The position numbers and the translations under genes were made by a program. The notes beneath the pieces are model-generated. The model had not been told where the DNA came from. It worked only from the letters and a program-made list of their open reading frames with translations, and did no database searches. Shown piece by piece: positions 27,567-33,912 of a stretch of DNA of 33,912 nt; position 1 is the first letter of the stretch, and the number at the start of each line of letters is the position of its first letter. The DNA lies in NCBI GenBank assembly GCA_025349905.2, contig MU624647.1, forward strand, positions 2,102-36,013, written 5' to 3'. The stretch is from Blastocladiella britannica (lineage: Eukaryota > Blastocladiomycota > Blastocladiomycetes > Blastocladiales > Blastocladiaceae).

Positions 27567-30016
27567 ATGGTCGACGATGCTATTGCCGTCACGGCCAACC
27601 CGGAGAACACAAAAAAGATGGAGGTTATGATTGTTGATACCTTTCAAAACGACGACAACGTATCGGACGCGCCCATGGACTCGGACGAGGAAGCCCGGAT
27701 CTACGCGGCACTGTCGTACGCGAGCACCGCGGCTCTCGTGCCCATTGCTGCTGCCCCCCAGCGCGCGACCATTGTTTCTCGGACGGCGGCGACGCGATCG
27801 CCCGTCATCATCAACAACATAATCAAGCAAAACGATAACGACAGCGACGACGACGACGACGACTCGCGGTACTCTGCTCCGCGGTCCCGGCACCTCGAAA
27901 ACGCGTCGGCAATATCCGCGGAGCTGGCTAACAGCAGCAGCAGTGTGATAATGATTGGTTCGTCCGACGACGACGACGATGATGAGTTTGATGCAGGAGG
28001 TGCAGGAAACGCGCAGCCACCGCGAAAACGCGCGCGGACCGAGGCCACGAGCACGCCGCCGCCTCCTCCGTGGCGGACTGATATAACGCCGCCCTGGCGC
28101 ATGCACGCCGTTGAAGAGGTACCCAACGATGACGTCAAAATCCAGCAATCAACAACCACCGCAGCAGAAGGTGAGCTGGTGCTCCATATTGACGAGACGG
28201 GCGTGCTGGCGGGTGAGAGCGCAGCCGCATCCGCAAAGGCCGCGCGAGAGGGCGAGGCGGCCACCGCCCGCGATTTCAAGTATCTGGACAATCTCCGACC
28301 ACTGGTACGTTTTCTTTTTTTTTTTTCTATTGAATATGTCTAACTGATATGATACAGATCCGCGCTCGGTACTGGATTGACGAAAACGCCGGTCCCACGG
28401 GCCCAACGCGCCGATGGAGCGATCAGGGAGACCGGGGGTCTCGGCGACCCGACTCGGTCGGGGCCAACCAGCAATGGGACCACTTGGACGGGGACATGGA
28501 TCTGCCGTGTCTGCGTTGTCTTTTGCAGCACAAGGACAAGTGTCGCGTGATGCGGGTACGTTACATCCTGTTTTCCTCCTCAAGTGAAATGTCGAGAGTG
28601 ATCTAATCGACCTGTGTACATTAGTGCTACGCGTGCCTCAAGACAAATACGCATTTCACAGAAAGCTGTCCCTTGCTCACTGTCCCCTGTCGCGTGTGCA
28701 TGCGCGGTGACCACACCACCAATGTATGTTTATCATCCTTAATGTTAGTTGAACTGCGACTAAAACGGCAAAGGTACCAACAGTTTTGCCCCCTGAAATT
28801 CGATGATGCAGCCAACGACGACCTTTGCCGCGAGTGCCCGCCTGCATTTGCAAGGCATTTGACGATTGTGCGTATATATATTCTCTTTATACCTGGGCAA
28901 GTATCGCTGACATTCTTTAAATGGACATGTAAGCAATGCCCTCGCACCATCCACACGTACGTTCTCGCCCCCAATGCGCCCAACCTAATCAAATTAAACT
29001 CGCGCCTGGTATGTCCGATGTGCGCCGACCGCCACGAGGTCGACTCGTGCAGCGCGTGGCAGCGGACGAACGGCATCGGCCATGCCACCGCGTTTTCGCT
29101 CGCCAATGTCGCCGACCGCCAGGCCCACATGATCCGCCCGCCGCCGCCGCCCGCCGAACCGCCGATCGAGCTTGACGATGACGGCAATATGGTGGTGGAC
29201 GACGACCAGCATGTAAATGCACCGGAGGTGGTGCCGATTCGCACGTCGCAATGGGTGGAGATCGTGGACTCGGACGACGAAGATGCCGCCGCTCGGAGAC
29301 ATTTACCCAGTAGCAGTGGCCGATCCGCGCGTGTCCCACCGCCGACCCATTCGCGCGGCCGCGGGTCGCAGTTCCAACAGCAACAACAGCAGCGGAATGG
29401 CGGCGAGTACGACTTGCGCAACACGCTTCCGCAACGGCCATCGGCATCGGGTCCTTCCCCACCGCCACCGCCGCACGCTGTTCGGTCGTCCACCACGTCG
29501 TTGCGATCCGATTCCCGGCGAACGACGACTTACGACGACCGGAGCAGCCGATACTCGTCTTCGCGTCGGGACGACCGGTCCATTTCTCCGAACCGCAACT
29601 CGTCGTCGTCGCGGTACCGTGACTCGCGGTACGACGACGACCGGCGCCGCGATAGCCGCGAGGATGATCGGTACCGAGACCGTCCGTCGTCGTCGACTAG
29701 CAGCTACCGCAGTGGTGGTGGCGGTGGGCACCCGAACCCCGGGTCAAGCAATTGGCAACAAATGCGCGCGGCGCACCACCCTCCAGGAGCAAGCGGCGGG
29801 TCGGGACCGAACCGGTACTCGTCAGGCGGTGGTGGTGGCGGTGGCGGTGGTGGTCGTCAATCGCGCCCCACGATAGCACCGGGGGGTGCAGGCGGATCGG
29901 CACCGCCTCCCAACTTCCCGCGCGGCGGAGTGTCTGGTGGGCGCGGTGGCGGCGGCGGCGGGCACCGTATCTCATTTGCCAGTTCGCGGTCAGGCGGAGG
30001 CGGTGGATCGCGGTGA
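27567..30016 (+). CDS. Five-zinc-knuckle protein, AIR1/2 (ZCCHC7)-like, 733 aa
   Basis: Exons 27567-28304, 28358-28555, 28625-28723, 28784-28867 and 28934-30016 (738+198+99+84+1083 nt; every intron phase 0; introns 53, 69, 60 and 66 bp). Splicing rebuilds five CCHC knuckles between about residues 297 and 412: CLRCLLQHKDKC, CYACLKTNTHFTESC, CRVCMRGDHTTNFC, CRECPPAFARHLTIQC and CPMCADRHEVDSC; knuckles 3 and 4 are completed only across introns. Five tandem knuckles flanked by disordered arms fit the Air1/Air2 RNA-binding subunit of the nuclear TRAMP complex, which marks RNAs for the exosome; the assignment is inference. The N-terminal arm is acidic; the C-terminal arm is Arg/Ser/Asp-rich, then Gly-rich. 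Two SUMO-interaction-like motifs occur: VIMI at 127-130 and VEIV at 481-484, each followed by Ser/Asp runs. Confidence 0.78.
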
Positions 30017-30026
30017 TTTCATTTGC

Positions 30027-30724
30027 ATGCCAAGACGTCGAGGAGACGGCCAAGGAGAGGCGCAAGCCAGCCAGGCAGAACGCAGGTAATCGCCAACATT
30101 GGAAAATATTTAATGCTCTTTCGACCTGCTCCTATAAAAAAAAAACAGTATGCGACAGTCGGCAGCCCTCCTCGGCCACCAGCGCCCCGGCACGTCTAGT
30201 TCTCCCGAGTCGGTCGCCATGCTAGCCTCGGCCGCTGCCCCCGGGCCGGGGTTTGATCGCGGCGGCCATCACGGTCCCAGCGGTGAGGACGACGACGACG
30301 AGCACGGCGTCCACAAAGACCACCGTAACCTGGCGATGGGCGCACTCACTCCTGGAAGTAGCCCGCTCTCGCCGACCACCATGGCGCCGGCCGTATACTC
30401 GACCGCGTTCACCGCGTACCTGATTGGCGCCAACGTGGTCACGTCGGTGGCGATAGTGCTGGTCAACAAGCGCGTGCTGGCGGTGTTTCCGCGCGCCGTC
30501 ATTCTCACGCTGCTCCACCAGGCGTTCTGCTGGCTGGTAACCTCGTTGATGGTATGGAGCGGGACGTTGGCGGTGCCACCGGCTGCCGCCGCCAATCGCC
30601 GCGCCGCCGCACTCGCGGGAGCGACGAATGTGCTGGGCCTGTACCTGATGAACGTGTCGCTGAGCGTCAACTCGGTCGGCGTGTACCAGGTACCATTATA
30701 ACACACGCGATCCACTCCTGGTCA

Positions 30725-30756
<32 letters not shown>

Positions 30757-32671
30757 ACAGCTCTCAAAACTGGCCTGCCTGCCCGTCATTGGCATGCTCC
30801 AGACCGTGCTGTACCGCGCGCCCGTCCCGCCCACCGCGCACCTGGTCTCGCTGACGATCGTGATGCTGGGCGTGGTTCTGTCCACCCAAAAGGACTTCCG
30901 CACCCACCCAGCCGGGCTTATGGTCTCGACGGTCGCGGTCATCCTGACGTCGCTGTCGCAAGTGACGATCCAGCACTTGCCGTCGTTCCGCGGGCTCAAC
31001 GGCATGCAGACGGTCGCGCTCATGTCCCCTTACTCGACGGGGGTTCTGGCAGTGCTGGTCGCCTTCATTGACTTGCCGCAAATGGTTTTCTCGCCCGACT
31101 CCACGGGCCAATCGCTCGGCGCGCAGCTGGCCGCCGCTCCCTGGGGGTACGTGGCGGTTTCGTGCGTGCTGGCACTGGGAGCCAACTACTACGGCAACTC
31201 GATCATTTCCGCCACCTCGGCCATCACGTTCAACTTGGTCGGGCACCTCAAGACGGTGCTGATTGTGGTCGCGGGCGCCGTATTTAGTCCCGCCGCGAAC
31301 GATCTGGGCGTCGCTAAAGTGCTCGGGATGGCGGTGTCTATGACGGGAATGGGCGCGTACACGTGGCTCAAGAATACGGGAGATCGCGGCCTGGCTTGGG
31401 TGTACGCTACTCAATCTTTTCCAAAGGAGTCCGTTTTTTTGAGATGAAAAATTGCAAATAGACACGCCCACCGGACACTACTTGCGCTCGGCGGCAGTCT
31501 AGCCGGCATGGTTGTCCTCTTGATCGCCTCAAGCAGCGGCGGCGGGCCTTCCCCCGTGGATGCCCTCCCGCCGTCGATGCTGGCGTCCATGAGCTCCGAC
31601 TCGCCCGCCATTTCGGTGGCCGATCTAGCCACCGTCTTTTGGCGCGCAGTCGACCACCCGTCGGTACCCGTCCAGCTTTCGCCCACCACGCCCGCGCGTC
31701 CCGTGACGTTCCAGTGGTCGCGATTCACACCTACACCTCCACCATCACCCATCACTGCTGCTCCTACAACACCGCCGCCTCCGAGCGCGAATAGCGTGGT
31801 GGTTCTCGTCGCCGAAAGCAGCAGCGCGACCGCCAACGCCACCACCAAATCGGAGGCAGCCGCAATGCAGCACGCGCTGTGGTGGGCGGTGCGCCACGGG
31901 TACGATTTCCGCCGCGTGCGGACCGACGTACCTCCCGGCCACCACCCGTCGTGGGCCCGGGTGCGCGCGGTCGCCGACGCGGTGCTCCGTGGCGCCGGAA
32001 CCGTGGTATCTTTGTCACCGGGAGCCGTGGTCGCGCGGCCGTGGCGGTCGGCCAACGACGTGATGGTTGAGTGGGGGATGGGGTCGATCGGCGGCGTCGG
32101 TGGGGCGTGGATCGGGATATCCCCGGCGCCTATCGTCGATTCCGCCGAAACGGACGGATCCATGGAACGAAGAGCCGCGGCAACCGCGGAAGTGGGAGCC
32201 GACCTGTGGATCGTGCGCGGCACGCCCGCTGCGCGCGCGGCCATGGCCCGGCTCGTCGCGTGCGTCGACCACGTGCCCCTGTGCGCAAAATGGGCCAACC
32301 GCGCGCCCTACGCGGCGGGCGCATGGACCGAGTTTGTAAAGCCGTACTACCGACTGGGAACTGACGTGGCGGACCCGCCGCTGTGCACGCTACCCTCATC
32401 CTCGAGCGTTCCTAACAACCAACTGAAAGCAAATGCGGCAGCGGCAGTGGGACCGCGGCGCGGCGCTCCCCTGGCGCCCGAGTGCGCGGTGGCGGCGCAC
32501 TGGTCCGCGGCCAAGGTCCACGCGTCGATCCTGGCCGAGCACCTGAAGGTGGTGGACCGGCTCATGGTCGGGCACGTGGCGCGGTGTCGGGCGCCCGCGG
32601 ATGGACATCACCATGACGCGCACGCGCCGCATGTCAGGGATGACGGGCTGTGTGCTCCTGCCGAGGAGTAA
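30027..32671 (+). CDS. Nucleotide-sugar-transporter-like protein spliced to a glycosyltransferase-like C-terminal domain, 816 aa (fusion model)
   Basis: Exons 30027-30085, 30149-30689, 30761-31401 and 31462-32671 (59+541+641+1210 nt); introns 63, 71 and 60 bp. Residues about 100-414 form a drug/metabolite-superfamily transporter closest to SLC35E3/triose-phosphate types: VNKRVLAVFP, VNSVGVYQLSKLACLPVIG, STQKDFRTHPAGL and FNLVGHLKTVLIVVAG. Splicing GTACGC (31402) to AATAG (31461) keeps frame into WVHAHRTLLALGGSLAGMVVLLIAS, an extra membrane segment, and a 380-residue tail. The tail has a GT34-like rhythm (AVRHGYDF...HHPSWARVRAVADAV...TVVSLSPGAVV) but no DxD motif. Alternatives: two genes, with the transporter ending at 31447 and a second starting at ATG 31508. 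That ATG falls inside the hydrophobic segment and no upstream in-frame ATG exists, which favours fusion. The N terminus may instead start at ATG 30150, the first intron then being in the 5' UTR. Confidence 0.6.
30734..30757 (+). repeat. 24-A tract immediately before a 3' splice site
   Basis: Twenty-four uninterrupted A residues followed directly by CAG, the acceptor of the transporter's second intron (30690-30760). Fungal acceptors usually follow a U-rich or mixed stretch; a pure A tract here is odd and prone to length change. Confidence 0.85.
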
Positions 32672-32700
32672 CGTAACGTAACGTAGCGTAAGTAAAAGTA
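32669..32700 (+). repeat. Short TAACG-type repeat at the stop codon of the fusion gene
   Basis: Three TAACG units beginning in the TAA stop, then decaying variants (TAGCG, TAAG, TAAAAG). Probably simple-sequence 3' UTR. Confidence 0.5.
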
Positions 32701-32732
32701 AAAAAAAGGCGTGGGACTGACTCACTTTTCCC

Positions 32733-32754
32733 AAGGAGCATGGTCATGCTCCTT
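32733..32754. promoter_or_regulatory. Perfect 10-bp dyad upstream of the TPT1 TATA box
   Basis: AAGGAGCATG (32733-32742), spacer GT, then the exact complement CATGCTCCTT (32745-32754). The second arm ends two bases before TATAAAG. The placement suits a dimeric regulator binding beside the TATA box; it could also be a hairpin in the 3' end of the upstream transcript. Confidence 0.55.
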
Positions 32755-32756
32755 CG

Positions 32757-32763
32757 TATAAAG
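32757..32763 (+). promoter_or_regulatory. TATA box of TPT1
   Basis: TATAAAG 97 bp upstream of the ATG at 32860, next to the dyad. The spacing to the start codon is nearly the same as for the TATA box of the KPPYS gene (92 bp). Confidence 0.6.
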
Positions 32764-32859
32764 GCCCTGCCATCGTCCGTTGCTCTGGTCCTCGTCGGTC
32801 CTCGACTCGTTCATGCAACACTCTCCCAAAAGAGGAATACAATAACAACACATATAAAA

Positions 32860-33631
32860 ATGTCCCAACCACCATCGTCGTCGTCCCGTGGAGGAGGTCG
32901 TGGAGGAGGTCGTGGAGGCCGCAGCGGCCGCGGAGACCGTCCCGCCGACTCGCCCGAGGTGGCCCTCTCCAAGCTGCTATCGTTTGCGTTGCGGCACGGC
33001 GCCGAGAAACTGAACCTGACCATGGCCAGCGACGGATACGTGGATCTGGACCACTTGGTACGTCCATAATTGCTGCAACGTCCACCTTGTACTCATATTG
33101 TTCAGTACACAGCTCGCACACCCAAAATTCCGGCAGTACACGGTGACCGACATCGAGCGTGCAGTGTCCGCCAACGAGAAGCAACGGTTCGCCCTCGCCC
33201 CCGCGTCCGACCCGACGTCCTCGCGGTCCGGGTACCGCATCAAAGCCAACCAGGGCCACTCGCTGTCCGCCGTGACCGACTTGGCCCTGACCCCACTCAC
33301 ACTTGACACCGTACCTCCCGTGGTGGTGCATGGCACTACGAAAGCCGCATGGCGCGACATTCGCGCGTCCCGCACGGTGCGGATCATGTCGCGGTTACAC
33401 GTACACTGCGCGAAAGGGTTACCGGGCGCCGGTGGGGTGATCAGTGGGATGCGGTCGGCCAGCGACGTGTGCATTTACTTTGATGTGGCGCGGGCAGTCG
33501 CGGACGGAATGGCCTGGTTCGAAAGTCCGAATGGGGTGATCTTGTCGGCCGGGTTCGAGGGGGCCATTCCGGCGGAGTACTGGAGCCACGTTACGGATCG
33601 GGCGGGGAACCAGCTCGAGTTTGAGACGTAA
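32860..33631 (+). CDS. TPT1: tRNA 2'-phosphotransferase Tpt1/KptA, 238 aa
   Basis: Exons 32860-33057 and 33113-33631 (198+519 nt) with a 55-bp intron (GTACGT...CACAG). It transfers the splice-junction 2'-phosphate of ligated tRNA to NAD+, the last step of fungal tRNA splicing. The N terminus is an RGG-type basic arm (RGGGRGGGRGGRSGRG). Conserved elements: SKLLSFALRHGAEK with the catalytic Arg45-His46 pair, GYVDLDHLLAHPKF, GYRIKANQGHS, VVHGTTKAAWRDI, MSRLHVHCA and SDVCIYFDV. The ATG at 32860 follows a CATATAAAAA leader. The frame stays open upstream but no family residues precede it. SEN34, which acts at the first step of the same pathway, lies about 26 kb away. Confidence 0.94.
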
Positions 33632-33765
33632 CACAATGAAGAACAAGAGGGTAGCAAAGGGCGACGGGAGGAGCAAGGAAGGAAGCGACACGCGTCTTCC
33701 CATGCCGTCCCGCCGGTCCCATTGGTGTGTGGGTTGTATATATATTCGTTCTTGTTATAAACTCT

Positions 33766-33912
33766 TTAGGCCTTGTACTCCTGGGCAATGAACTTGGACA
33801 AGATCACGCGCTGGATTTGCGACGTGCCCTCGTAGATCTGGAAGATCTTGGCGTCACGGTAGAGCTTCTCGACCTATTTTTATCATTTGCTCAAATGTCA
33901 GCACCTAAATAC
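33766..33912 (-). CDS. Medium-chain-type acyl-CoA dehydrogenase, last exon (5' part outside window)
   Basis: The final exon is 33873-33766 (108 nt, 35 residues plus TAA at 33768-33766), preceded on the minus strand by intron sequence ending AAAAATAG that runs to or beyond the window edge (33874-33912). The peptide contains [20 protein letters not shown], the C-terminal FAD/substrate-side helix of acyl-CoA dehydrogenases; the VEKL...[11 protein letters not shown] form is closest to ACADM (mitochondrial beta-oxidation, C4-C12 acyl-CoA). Other branches (isobutyryl- or short/branched-chain) cannot be excluded from 35 residues. It is convergent with TPT1, with 134 bp between stops. Confidence 0.82.

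Noticed and set aside
1..33912. tRNA, rRNA, CRISPR or intact mobile elements
   Set aside because: Reading both strands, I saw no cloverleaf with A/B boxes, rRNA-like blocks, spaced direct repeats, transposase/reverse-transcriptase motifs or terminal repeats; a tool search could still reveal weak cases.

Overview
The window is nuclear DNA from a compact, GC-rich eukaryotic genome, most likely a zoosporic (early-diverging) fungus; a Blastocladiomycota/chytrid-type organism is my best guess. The sequence shows coding regions split by short GT-AG introns (mostly 51-95 bp), monocistronic genes on both strands, intergenic gaps often below 100 bp, and typical opisthokont housekeeping genes: uL24 with a tiny first exon, cytosolic AsnRS, a fungal-type neutral trehalase with a calcium-binding loop and basophilic kinase sites, Trm9, Sen34 and Tpt1. 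The taxonomic guess is inference from gene content and from the WW-rich ankyrin-like repeats; no search was run. Splice sites were placed by eye from reading frame, GT/AG and conserved family motifs. In every multi-exon model whose two ends lie in the window, the exon lengths sum to a multiple of three.

Layout. 1-891: 3' part of an ankyrin-like repeat gene. 892-2084: AT-richer stretch with a decayed minus-strand reading frame, then the leader of a bHLH factor (2085-4611, +). 4720-6042 (-): tail-anchored acyl-CoA-binding protein. 6101-7065 (-) and 7110-8012 (+): divergent pair of tRNA-maturation genes, SEN34 and TRM9, with 44 bp between their start codons. 8027-8869 (-): inositol polyphosphate kinase. 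9592-13127 (+): large two-RRM RNA-binding protein. 13394-14422, 14452-17209 and 17311-18396 (all -): TACO1/YebC, neutral trehalase and a BMT6-like rRNA methyltransferase. 18582-19395 (+): ribosomal protein uL24/RPL26. 19531-20093 (-): secreted KPPYS-repeat protein. 20407-21264 (-): divergent GNAT-like protein, head to head with AsnRS (21441-23270, +). 23469-24122 (+): GNAT acetyltransferase. 24162-27208 (-): MgtA-like (P3B) P-type ATPase. 27567-30016 (+): five-zinc-knuckle AIR/ZCCHC7-like protein. 30027-32671 (+): nucleotide-sugar-transporter-like protein that appears spliced to an extra membrane segment and a glycosyltransferase-like C-terminal domain. 32860-33631 (+): TPT1. 33766-33912 (-): last exon of a medium-chain-type acyl-CoA dehydrogenase.

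Themes. RNA maturation is over-represented: SEN34 (tRNA intron cleavage), TPT1 (2'-phosphate removal after tRNA ligation), TRM9 (wobble uridine), BMT6-like (rRNA), an AIR-like TRAMP component (RNA surveillance) and an RRM protein. The most unusual candidate is the transporter/glycosyltransferase-like fusion at 30027-32671. Other points are a perfect 10-bp dyad next to the TPT1 TATA box, a hairpin in the only long intron (RPL26), and the secreted KPPYS protein. No tRNA or rRNA genes, intact transposons or CRISPR arrays were seen.
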